DNA of 64,000 bases from Theristus sp. LFF4_11. Lineage: Eukaryota; Nematoda; Chromadorea; Monhysterida; Xyalidae. A program made the position numbers and the translations under genes. Where the stretch lies: contig JASANC010005818.1 of assembly GCA_030248135.1 (NCBI GenBank), forward strand, positions 62,001 through 126,000. The letters are read 5' to 3'. Below the pieces are notes generated by a model that had not been told where the DNA came from, searched no databases, and worked only from the letters and a program-made list of their open reading frames with translations. Below, piece by piece: positions 1 through 12,400 of this stretch. The number at the start of each line of letters is the position of its first letter. The stretch's first letter is position 1.

Positions 1-2524
1 ACATATGGATGGTTTTTGTGGTTTTCTAACCACTCGGTTGGCACATTTTATGATCGTTTTTTATTGAAGAAGGTCATCTAAAATGAACAATGAAGTTTTA
101 CTGACAACATTTTGAAAAACATATGCACAAGATTTTGATTGATTGACGAACGCACGTAAAGTGATTTCGAAGTGCTCGAAACACGCGCACGAATCGCCAA
201 TTATGAATGGCGATCGGGCAGACTGATCGATAGCGTGCGTGCGAGTTTTTTCGTGTAACAACGAAATACTATTTTCGGTAGGTGGACGTGATGTTGTGCA
301 TTGCACGCAGTCGCACCAACAACCTACTGGCCCAGATTTTGATTTTGCTCCGCGCCACAAAACCAAAATGCGTTTTCCGTGTTTAAACACGCTGAACATT
401 TTGAAAATTACATGCAGGGTTTACAAACTACTACGTTTTACATGTCGTTTTACGCTCAGCTGTCTCGTTTTGTGAACAGAACTTTCTGACACCAGAACTT
501 TTCAATGTTACTCGTTGAAAAACTCGTTGGATGCAGGCCGGTACGGCCAGTGTTTCTTTTTAATCTCCACACCGTCTGCGGTGTCACCTTTAGTCCTTTT
601 AGTTTCGCTGTTCCGTGTTAATTAGTCAGACATTTTCAATGTTTATCAAAGGTGCAAGTTCACATGTCACGTATTCTTAATTGTTGATGTATATCCAAAC
701 AAATGCATAGTAATGAGCAGACGTGGTTTCGGCATTATTTGTTGAATTGACCATTTTTCTCGTTTCTATTTTGGATTGAAGCGCAGTCTCATTCCACAAT
801 TTTTCTGCAAAGCTACACATTCTGAGGGACGATTTGAAAACCACGGTGCTTTCAAAAACGTCAAAAAATTACTACTGTGGGCTGTATTTGTGAACAACCA
901 GATACTGCACATACATACACAATGTACACCTGTATCTACATACATCTGCATGTACATATTAAAAAAGTTGCTCAGCTCTGAAAAGCAAGGCCGCCGCGCA
1001 GCAATTTTAAAGCACATAGCACATAATGCGATGTCGTCCATGCAACGCGAGTGACGTTTACATCAATCCGAGAACGTTGTCTGTTCACGGAACGTTCGCC
1101 GCACCGGCAACCTTGAGAAGCAGCGCACACTCGTGTTGTGCTCGCCGCATGTACAATGTATTACATGCCACACAAACAATTTTTCGTGCGGTTTTAACGT
1201 CAAAAAAATGTCAGGTGACTTCGTGGCATTACGCATGAAATCAGTTTTTTGGGAAAACTAAAGGGGATTTCTTATATTTGCTGCTGTGATTATTCGACAC
1301 AACTGCCCCGGTCTCAATTTTCAACATGCTCGCTTTTGGGTTACGAAGTATTTTTATTTTTAACACTTCATCCAGTTCATGTAACTGGTTGTGCTAATTT
1401 TGAAGAAAATGGCAAATAACGCGTCTTCATCATTAACGCTCGACTTCCTGGTCTTCAAATCCTTCTCGCATACATTTTCCAGTAAATGCATCTATCTATA
1501 CTGCTGCTGTTCTTTTTTCATGAATTGGGAACAAAACAAGACTGCGTTTCGACAGCAGCTGGCTAAAACAGGGTGCTCTGGAGAATGTGCAATGCCGGCT
1601 TTCGGCATGTCCACAGACAAGTAAGTCTGTTTTCCCTATGGCGTGTGGATGCTGCTGTGAATCGTGTGTCCCATAAGAAGCAGCCAAATCAGCCAACTCC
1701 AAATTCATGTTTCCAGAGACTTGGCTTCAGGTGTGGTCAAGCATTAACAACGTGTACATGATTATGAGTGACTCAATCAAAAAGGTACCCCGAGCCGAAG
1801 CACTTTTAAATGTGTCAGTTGACAACGATTGAATTTTGCCGACTTTAGGTCTGATCGAATTTAGAAACTTTTCACCGCACACCGGGTGCAACATGTTCAA
1901 TGCGTGCTTGGTTATTAGAGGCAGCAGACAACTATGCACACTTTCGGAGGCTGGCACAGGCTGGCAGCGAGTGTGTTGTGTTGTCGTTGGAGATAGTCTC
2001 TGTTGTTTATGTGCATAGGAGGAGTTATGTTGGACGCAAAAACTGATGCAAACATTCTATTGGACGTACAACTGCAGCGCTGCTTGTATTTCATTTTATG
2101 TTGCGTGATATTGCGCTCGCTGCGTGGCTCGTTGTTGGTCAGCTTTTTGAGCTGCTGATTCTGCTTATGGTTTTATTCTTTGGTAAACTGTGAAATATTA
2201 TTTGCCTAGCTCGTAACACTGTTAGATTTTTACACTGCAGTCTCTCAAGAGTGTTTCTCACGGTCGTATATAATTTTTATTAAAGTAGGCTATTTTTTCG
2301 ATTTTCTCTGCGAGATTTTTTGTCCCACTTTAATTCTGGTCAAAGCGCCACGTTTGCGTTGTTCCGTTCTAATGTCATCACATAACACCGTAATGTGGCT
2401 TGGCTACGTGTTCCAGATGCACTTTTCATTTGTTTTTTTCCAGAATTCACAACGAAAAATCAACAGCGCTGATATTCACCGGTATTTTCTCACCGCAGAC
2501 AGTCTGGTTGATTACTCAGCAACC
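1..2524. other. Upstream flank, no gene recognised
   Basis: Only short overlapping open frames on both strands are present, with no recognisable domain, codon bias or linked splice sites. The last few hundred bases before the ATG at 2525 are probably 5' UTR or promoter of the LRR gene. No repeat family shared with the rest of the window was noticed here. Confidence 0.5.
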
Positions 2525-4833
2525 ATGTGGCGCTCAACAAACCGGTTGCAACGATTCCTGTTGTTCATCATAACCATACTGCTGATGACGTCGGCAAATG
2601 GCGCCGGTCAATCGAAGAAGGCGCGCAAACAATCGCGGCATCCGATTAACGATTGTACGCATATTACTCGAGCGTTCCGTGAATCCTCCGCTAATCCGGC
2701 ATGTCGTTGTTTCACGAGCGGGCTGCGTCCGGACGAAACCGGCGACGCCACTTGGGTCGGCTGCACACAGAAGGAGCTGCTCGAACTGCACGACTCGTTG
2801 GATGCACTCACAAACAACACCAAAGTCTCGAAACTATGGATGTGGGACTGCTCGCTGCCGGTTCTAATACCGGCGCTGTTCAACAAAATTCGACCGATAA
2901 CTCTGAAAATCGAAACGAGCACCACCAGAAAATGGGCAAACGGCGTGTTCGATCAGTTGGCCGATCGCTTGAAGCATCTCGAGTTAAAGCACAATGAAAT
3001 CTTTGATCTCAAACGAGCATCGTTCGCGAAGTTGATCAAGTTGACTGTGCTTGATGTCTCCGGCAACAATTTGTCAAAGCTGGTGGTCGGCTCACTCGGT
3101 AATCTGCCAAGCCTGCGCACTCTGCACTTGCAGAAGAACGAAATCAAAACGATCGCTGACGGCACGTTCAGCGGTATGCCGAATTTGAGGTTGGTTGTCG
3201 TTGGTCGCATGACCATCATCACCGCTTTTCCAGTCTTTCTTTCAACCCAGTTTGGCAAACCCAGCAAGCTCGATACATTTATTTATGTACACAAGCTTCG
3301 CTATTGCAGACATCTGAATTTGGCGCATAACAAGCTCGACAGAATCACTCGGCGTACGTTTGAGGGGTTGACAAGTTTGGAGACGCTTGTACTCAGCGAC
3401 AACCACATCGCTCACATTGAGCCGGGCGCGTTCTCGCACATGTCACGACTACGCTCCTTGAATCTTGGCCGTAATTTATTGACGGCCGTGCAACTCGATG
3501 GAATGGCATCACTGCGCGAACTGCTGCTTTACCGCAACGCATTCAACAGCATGACCGGAGTGCAATTGACTGAGCGCTTGCCATCGCTGAATTTGCTCAG
3601 TCTCGACGGAAATTCGATAACGAAGATCGATGAGCACGACCTGGAAAACATGCCCGAACTCAGTAGTCTGCTGCTGGCACGCAATCAGATCGCAACGATA
3701 CACGAGAATGCACTGCACCCGGTGAAGAATCTGCGAACGTTGTCGTTACAGCGCAACAAACTCGGCACCGTTCACGACGGTCTGTTCCTGCCGGTGATGC
3801 TACTTGAGAACCTGCTTCTGTCTGACAACGACATCGAGCTGATCACCGAACGCACATTCTACGGTCTGCGACACCTGAAAGTGCTGTTGTTGACCAACAA
3901 CAACATCTCACAGTTTCACCGCCGCGCACTCGCAGCGACGTTCAGCCTGCAGCGCTTCTACGTCAACAACAACAAACTGAAGAACTTGCACAACCAAACA
4001 TTCTTGTACATCGACGCCAGCATACAGTCGATCGATCTATCTGGTAAGTCGCCGGTTTAAAGACTCGGAGAGCAAAAAAAGAGAAAACTGATTACGACCA
4101 GCAGCAACCAAGTTTCGCTTTTGCAGGCAATCCATGGCAGTGCGAGTGCAACTTGGCGTGGCTGACGCAGTGGCTAGTCAATCACAGTCGCATCGTTGTC
4201 AACGCTGACTCCACCATATGTGATCCAACAGAGCAGCGCCCTTCTCACACCACAACATATTATCAATATGAAAAACTACCACATGACTTTGTTCCTCCAT
4301 CCGCGTATAAACCACTGGTCGAGAAAAACGACGAAATGATCAAGATGTGCAGCAATACGCACGGCGGTGGTGCCCATGTGTTAGCGGCCGATTGGGACAA
4401 AAACCATTCAACATGGATAACGGTGATCGCAGTGGTGTTGGCGATTCTGTCTCTGGTGATCTTATCTGCTATTGCCGGGTTGTACTATCAAGAGCTGAAA
4501 CGAGGCATGCTTGGCATGGACTTCACTGTGAAGCCGTACGATCTACGACGTGCACCGTCAGACCTGGTCAGCCTGATTGGGCAGCCACAAGATCATCAAC
4601 ATCATCAGCAGCACATTGCGACGGAAAATCAACACGGCTCGTTGAAAGGGACGAACGGTGACGTGGATAAGACCAACGGTATTTCAGTGTCAAAGAGTGA
4701 CGTTGCAGCGAGTGCTGTGTTGCACGATGCGGCACCAGTGCACGAGAAGAAGCGGGTCAGGTTTCAAACGAACACCGGCGCAGAGCAACGAGCTCAGTGG
4801 ACGCCAGCGCCGCCAGACACCGTGCACACCTGA
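2525..4833 (+). CDS. Leucine-rich-repeat single-pass transmembrane protein
   Basis: Predicted joins are 2525-3189, 3310-4043 and 4127-4833, giving 701 residues with all phases matching. The introns are 120 and 83 bp. I chose the ATG at 2525 because it opens a signal peptide (basic start, then a FLLFIITILLM core, cut near residue 26). A cysteine-bearing N-terminal cap (ACRCF) follows. About 12 leucine-rich repeats of the LxxLxLxxN type then lead to a C-terminal cap (NPWQCECNLAWL, about residues 468-478). One membrane helix lies at about 563-587. A 110-residue cytoplasmic tail rich in Q, H and charge ends the protein. The layout is that of LRR cell-surface receptors or adhesion molecules (inference). 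No kinase, TIR or Ig domain is visible, so ligand and signalling partner are unknown. The intron at 3190-3309 stays open in frame, so its retention would not stop translation. Confidence 0.88.
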
Positions 4834-6449
4834 TACGTCCGTTTGTTATCATATTGTACTGTTGTGCGGGTTTACTATTACAAGTTTTCATTCTGTTCAT
4901 ACATTGTGTACTTTTTGTTGTGTTCATCATTCGAAACCACTGAAACCAATGATAGTCATCAGTTGAAACACTGCTTCTTTGTTTTATGCGATTGTATGCT
5001 AACGAGCCAATCATGTGCTCACGTTTGCCATGGGTGTTGTTGCTAATTGTCCTGTACCACTAACGTAATCGCACCACGTGAACGCACTTCTTCTTCGTTA
5101 GCATTTTTCAAAACGGCGTTTTTTCTCTTACCCAATATCAGTTTGTATACCACTGTAATTAACTCTTTTGCACGGATACCAAAATCGTTTCCAAAGGAAC
5201 ACACCACCGATTCATTCTTTTTTAACTTTTGGATCTTGGATTTTGTCAATGTAAGTGGTCTACTTGTGATTATGCAGTTTGCAATCAGTGATACGGGCTA
5301 TCTTTGTAATTTCTCAACACAGATCTAGTAATTTTTAACCAACTTCAGCAACAGTGTTTCAAAGTTTTGCCGAGATAGCACATTATAGCAGTTGAACGAC
5401 GTTGTGGTCACATAATGTAAACGAGACGCACGTGAAAGTCGTGAATACTCTCGTGCAATGCGCGTGCATGCCACGTAGCCTTGAATGTCAACATCAAGCA
5501 GAAGTGGCATGCAGCGCATCCCAACCCAAGTCGTGCCATCTTTTTCACTGATGTCCTTGTCGCCATGATACGCTGTTGCTGCAGTTAAAGTTCAGAAGAA
5601 AGCTTTGAAAAACAAGAAAAGGGTGCAAAAAACAAACTTGTGCGAGTGCGAAACTTTCTTCTTCGAATTTTGCTGTCGTGTCGATCGCCCACGTTGGCAT
5701 TAATAAGAATTCTTTCGTCCTTCGCATGTGCAATCATCTTGCTTTGCTCTTATTTTTAATTGCTGTTGTTACGTATCCTCTTACTAACATCTATGTCAAT
5801 CCTGGGCCCTCAGCTCTTTCCCAGGCGGCTTTTAATGTTTTTGACACTTTGGTGAAATAACAAATGAGCACAATTGAAATCAAGTTTTAAAGATATGCTT
5901 AATCAATAAGCAGAACTATATAACTGTTTAAGAATTGTCAATTGTGCACCAATTAACATGTTTTATCATACTTTTATGTGAAACCATGCTTGCATTTCGG
6001 CGTGTACAGCTTTGTTTGCTTTAGTAGACCGAGAGTTTCCGCTTAGTTAGTGCATCTGCGCAGCAAATTGATTTTTGCAGAACTATTGTGTGCTAACTTA
6101 TCAAGTATTATTTGTTTTGCCATTTGATTTGTTACTGATTGAGCGTTGTTAACTCTATCACGATATGTGCGTGCATTTTGATTGTTTTATTCATGTTGTT
6201 GTGATTAATCACGATCCGATTCCCGATGTTTTTCGAATAAAATGTTTGTCTTCTTTTCTTAATTATCGTTCTAGCAGTTCAAACCGATTGATAACAAATA
6301 ATCCAAAAAAGTTCAGCACACCCCCGGACATAGAAAAACGCAAAGAAAACACCCAAAGTTCAACACACCATCAAAAGGAATTGAAAGAGACTGATGTATC
6401 GTACAAATCGAAGAAAAAGAAACCCACCCAGTGGAGTGGAGTTGTGAGT
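4834..6449. other. Tail-to-tail intergenic stretch
   Basis: This lies between the LRR stop codon and the stop codon of the convergent ADAR gene. It should hold both 3' UTRs. An AATAAA-like signal occurs near 6237 on the + strand. I see no further coding exon or repeat. Confidence 0.5.
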
Positions 6450-9400
6450 CTACTGGAAAAGTTTCTCTTCCCTTGGTTTGCCGAGCCACCATCCGTATCC
6501 ACAGTGGTCAACGTATTGCTGGAATGCCTGCAGCGTCTGCATGTATTGTATGGACAACGCCTTGCTATCCGCGTAGCACGTCTGGATCCGTTGCTCTTGT
6601 CCAATTCTTGCACAAATCTATAACAATTCTTGAATTTGCGTGAATTGTAATCGGTTTACTCTAAAGTGCTAAACGATTATTACACGAGAACAGTGAGTGT
6701 ACTGCGGTAACGTTGAGCAGCACGCACGTGTTTGAAGAGCGCATAGAGTTGGCATTTTGCGAGTCGCGACGGCGTGGCGGACGCAGTGCCGACCGGGCGG
6801 CCGGTGCCGCCGTCGACGAACTCGAGGCAGCCGTCTGCGTGGTTGAAGTTGGCGGACAGCGTCGACGACTTGCTGATGTCGCGCACGGCCGTGCCCCGAT
6901 GGAGACCGGCACACGCGAGTGCTGGGTGGTTGACGGCGTGGCCGAACGCAGCGACGCGCGCAGCCAGCGCAGACACGCGGCAGCACACTGCGCGCGACAG
7001 GTGCCCGTGGTGGAACAGGGTGCCTGCGCACGTCGCACACAAACAGTGATGATGGTCGTGTGCTTGCAACGTGGTGCTTGGCTTGTGGCCGCATTCCACA
7101 TCACACCAGACCAGACCGCACATGTTGAGCCACCACTGTGTGGACCCTCAGATGATCCAACAGGCTTCCAAACCCATCCAAATGATTTGTTAAATGCGAT
7201 TCAGCGTATCAGCTTATTGGCTTCGGCACAGACAACCTCCAACTCACACAACACGGATGCAAAAGCCAAACGTTGTTTCAATTGTATTTCTCTGACAATT
7301 CAAAACGTGACATTGTGTTCTTTTAACTCCACAATAGAAAAGCAACGATCAATCAATGAAACTAAAAAATAAAAAAAAGGAGTAGCACCGAGTGGTTTCG
7401 ATCCACCGACCTCTGGGTTATGGGCCCAGCACGCTCCCGCTGCGCCACGGTGCTGCGAGATACCTCGTTGTTAAAAGCGACTATAGAGCAAAAAACTGCA
7501 TACACACAGGCGCACACAACACTCACACACAGTATGCTGTTCAGTGAGTGCACATCGACAACGCGTTTGCAGACTGTGCTGTGCGCTACGTGATACATTG
7601 TGGTTAGTGTCCTATGTTGTTACGAAAGCAGGTGGGTGGGTGATTAAAACAAGCAAGCTAAGCTATTAATAATAGACTAAAAATAACAACAAAAGAGCGT
7701 GCAAAGTGGGGATGGGGATGGTAAAAACCGGTTTTTTATTATATTGCCACGAAAAACCGATTTTACCGTATTTCAGTTTTTAAACCGTTTTAATTTCCTT
7801 TTCCCCCGTACCCAGTTGTTATAATCTGGCCCGCAGAACCAATAACAAATACAGTTGAAATTTGTGTTTGTTGTAGCAACGTGAAGTCTAATTTTAGTTT
7901 GATAGTCTATTTTATCAGTTTTCAAAGAGCAATTTTGCGATATTTGGGTGTCGTACCAGGAAACACCAAACTTGTCTGAAACCCGCTGATTTGTAGAGCC
8001 GAACTGCAGTTGACTACACTGCATGCACTATACAATGTTCAGCAACAAGGCAGCGATATGGACCACGGTACAATACACCGCATATGGGTGGGTAATACCA
8101 GTGCGCCGGTGTGATGAACCGTGGTGTGGTGCACTTGTTGCCATGCGGGGACGTCTTGCCGCAAATCTGTGTCACATTTGCGGCAATGTGCAAATGTGCG
8201 GCAATTTGCGGTGTACGGTTCACCACTGCGTCGCACGAAAATGGTGGGTGTGTATGAAAAGCAATATTCAACGAAACCACGAAAAAATACACACACGCGA
8301 AGCAGACAGCAAGAGAACTGACCAACGATGACTGATTTGAGGTAGATGGGCTGAAGGAACTGCGAGAGCAGAGCACCCTGCACACCGAGCACGTTCCACT
8401 TGAGGATCTTGTCCGAGCAGGACATTGTGCGCAGGCGCTCGCCGCCGTTGACGCCGTCGAGGGTCTGCACTTTGGAGCAGTCGAACACAGGCACGGTGCC
8501 TTCGCCTGGCAATGCAAGCACACACTCGAAAAGGACACTACACCCATGACCAATGTCAATGCCGTATGCCCCCCAACGAACCACATTCGATTTTGCTGCG
8601 AATGAGCGCGTGCTTGCGTGGCTCTGTGAGCAGCGGCCGGTGCTCGCTGAGCGCCGTTGCATTCGACTCGGCAGTGGCTGCTTCCGATTCACTGTGAAAT
8701 GAACACAAAACACCCGTGTGCATAAAACCAGCAACGCAAATTGTGCGGCTGCAGTAAAATACACGGCGAACCAAAAATGCTTCCAACCGAACTTCAAAAT
8801 GCTCTCGCTGGCTTGTGCTGAGATGTTTCGAGCTGAACATTGGGACACTATTAGAACAATTTATCACTTTATGTCACCCCTATCACTCACTACAGCGGAA
8901 TTAGAGTTAGGGGGTTAGAAAAAATTTATTTACTTTTTCGTTTTTTTAAGTTCTAATCTTTTTCACACTTAAAAAATTGAAATTTTTTTTGTACTTTGCT
9001 CTGAAAATACGATTTTTGGCATGATTTTTAGAAAATTCATTCAACAAAATTTTCTCATAAACTTCCTTGCGAATAGTAGCTTGGAAATGCCGAATGCCGA
9101 ATTGCATTTGAACAGGCCTTGTTTCACTTCTGAAAACTCTGTTTCACTTCGAGTGTGAGTGCGTCGACGTCCGGACGGCTAAATGGGCCTTTAGTCGAAC
9201 AGTACTAAGCAAATGAGGAAATGACGAAACTGCAAGGTAACCTGATGCAAAAGACGCGTGCGTCGCCACAGGGCGCAGTGCTGATGTACAGGTGGAAGGT
9301 GACGTTGTCGCGCACCACCAAGCGGCCGTCGGCAGAGCTGCTCGCAGCAAAGATGTTCTCCTTGCCGTCGAGACGGTCGAGCACTTGTTTGTACAAGAAC

Positions 9401-12400
9401 CTGCCAACAGCAATACTGTGCACGCCTGTGCTCACTGCGCTGTGTCGGCCAAACCAAAAGGTACTGGAGGTGGCAAATTTACTAGTTCGGCTGAATTCAA
9501 TCGGTTGCGAAACCGTTTCAACCCGGTTGAAACTTTCGTGAAAGACTACTACATTGTCATCTCGGGCATCGACAAGCGTTGCACAAAAAGCAACAAAGAA
9601 GTCATGATGGAGGTTATGCGCAATGGCATGAACATGTCCGACACGGAAATTGAAAATATCGTTGGTCCGCTGATCAAAAGGGCTAACGGCAATTACATTG
9701 CCCGCTTCGAAAGCCCGAAACTGGTGCACAAAATCATCACTTTCTATCGGTTGCGAATGAAAAATTGGAAAGCGTTCGGCTTGTACAACGTGCATGTTTT
9801 CAAGGATCGCAGCGAAGATGAGATCGAGCAGAATAAGAGACTGAAAAAAGTGATGGACAAACTCAAGGAAGCAGGTTACAATTGCTTTCAGAAGACGGAC
9901 ACTCTGATAGGCGTGAACAATTTCCCGGGACGCACTGATCAACAACCAGAGGTCAAACAGTTCTGGCAGTGGTCGAAGTGGTTGGAATCAGACCAGGCAT
10001 CGCCCGACGTCGCCACAACTTCCGGCACAGGCGCCAACCAAGCAAATATGGATGTATTTTGAAGTGATCTCTGTTATTCAGGTTCTTTGCGCAACCGCCG
10101 TTGTGATTGAAGCTAGATTTGAATTCTTTCGGTTCAATTTGATGCAATTTCGTTGTCGATGATCTTAGTTGCACACACCTGCTCTTTTTCATTTATCGTT
10201 TATCGACAAGTTCACAAGTTATCGACGTTGTCACAAGTTGGATAAATTAGATCTGATTTTACAAAGTTTATGTTTTTCGTGAATAAATTTGACAAATTAT
10301 TAGTTCAGTTGGTAGATTAATATCAAAGTCCATGTTTTTGCATTCCTTCAGAGGTGATACTCAAGGATATGTTTTCATGAATGCTGCGTTTTTCAGATGG
10401 TCTTATCAATACGGCTACTTGACAAAAATGAGTTTCAATCGACGGCCTTAATCTGGATGGGGAGGTTAGTTCGATTTTCAAGTATCGTTTGGCATCGTTA
10501 TTTAACGAAGCACGGCCGATAAATGTGCAAACCACATTCAGTAGGTGCCCTAATCCCTTCGGGGTTGCCATGGGTGGGGCCCCCGTCGTATAATCACCTG
10601 CCACATTTCAAAACAAAATCAAAAACTCGGCTATTATGCAATAATTTAGGAGCCAACATTACACACAAGTTCATCTCCATAGATGAATGCTTTGGTATGA
10701 GCAAATGTTCTAGGAGAAAATGCAAGACATGCGAATTTTCAAATGTGAACCAGTATTTGAATCTAGATTACTAAGAGGATCTTTTCGTCGCCTTCTGGTG
10801 GATGCACAAACTGGACTTGCGATACCAAAGCAGTTGTCTACCTGATTAGCTGCAAAAAATGCCACATTCAATACGTTGGACAGACAAAACGCAAGTTTAG
10901 AGACAGGGTTGGAGAACACCTGAACTCTATAAAAAACAAAAAATCACTTCCACTTTACAAACATTTTCAAGGCAATTGCACTATCAATGATTTTGAATGT
11001 CGAATAATCTACAAGTGTGAAGTCGAAGAAACTCAAGAATTACTGTCTGCTGAGAACTTTTGGATGAGAGTGCTAAACACAATTCTACCACTTGGACTAA
11101 ATGATAGAGTGCAAGGCATTGGTATCATATCCAATAAAGATTACGGGCTTACGGAGTTCAAAAATAAAAATGTTTATTTCACAATCCCAATACCAAGGTT
11201 CTCCAGGACGCATGGAAATCGCACTAAACATAAACTGCGTTATAAACTCAACAGAGCAGGTTCTGATTTAGACTTGGATTATGCGCAAGGTAGCACGGTG
11301 GAATGGTACTCTTACCTATACCGTAAGTTGAGAATGAGCAATAAAGCAACTAGGGAAGCCATTTACGACATCATACTTTGTAGGACTGAATGTGAGGACT
11401 ACAAAACAAAAAGTGAGTTCTTTTTTGCTATTTTTGAAAGTAGCAATAAGTTCAAGGATTCGGAAACCAAACCCTACCGCTGGATCATACCGTTCAAAAA
11501 TAAGGGAATGGAAATGATTCCATTCAAACGAATATTTCGCCATCACTCTATTACCGCAACACTAGACTCAAAACAGAGAAAATTTCTCGAAAATGTTTCG
11601 GTCACTTTCAAATATGAACGTCCTCTAGGACTCAAATTCTGCAACTATTCAAAATTTCTGAGATTTATGGATCAAGAAGAACTAAAACGATGGCTTCTGG
11701 CCAAATGTGCTTGTTCTGATGACAAGAATGTTTACCAACCATATGACCACATTCTTTCAGGAAACCTTGATATTATTGCAGATTCGGAATTAAAGCAGTT
11801 GTTTTCTAGAGGCACAAAGTTCAGAGAACAAAAACCAATCAATTTTATTGAAGTCTACAAAAGTATCATAGGATCTCTTGGTCCTCTTCTATCTAATCTA
11901 AAAAAAGTGGGCAATAATAAAAATATTGCTACGTTTGTTGATAAGCTAAAAAGCAGAATACAACAACAAATTAGCAAGTTGTCGCATTTTCATGCACCTT
12001 CACAATTTACATGGGCAAGTAAAGAAAAACTCAAGCAGTTACATACAAACCTTGTTGTTACCTCAGTTGACAAAGCCTCCAACAACTATGTATTCATATG
12101 CAAAAAATTGTATGTTGAACAGTTAAGTAAAGAACTAGGCATCAGTCTCACTAAAGACACCGTTGAGTGTAAAGGAAATGATACCTATTCTTTCATAGGT
12201 AAAAGCAATGAAGTTCTGCCTAAAATACTTGAAAAACACAAGAAACTAGTAAATTACTACAATTACGCATCTGAAAGCTGGAGTGACACAGTTCCAATTA
12301 TATTTGCCAATCCAAAGCTGCATAAAAATCCATACAAATTCCGCTTTATAGCAGGAGCGTCAAAATCTAGCACAAAACCAATTTGTAAACTGGTTCATGT

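Noticed and set aside
6713..7372. Long + strand frames opposite ADAR exon 7023-6728
   Set aside because: They are antisense shadows of a GC-rich ADAR exon. The minus frame matches ADAR and splices in phase.
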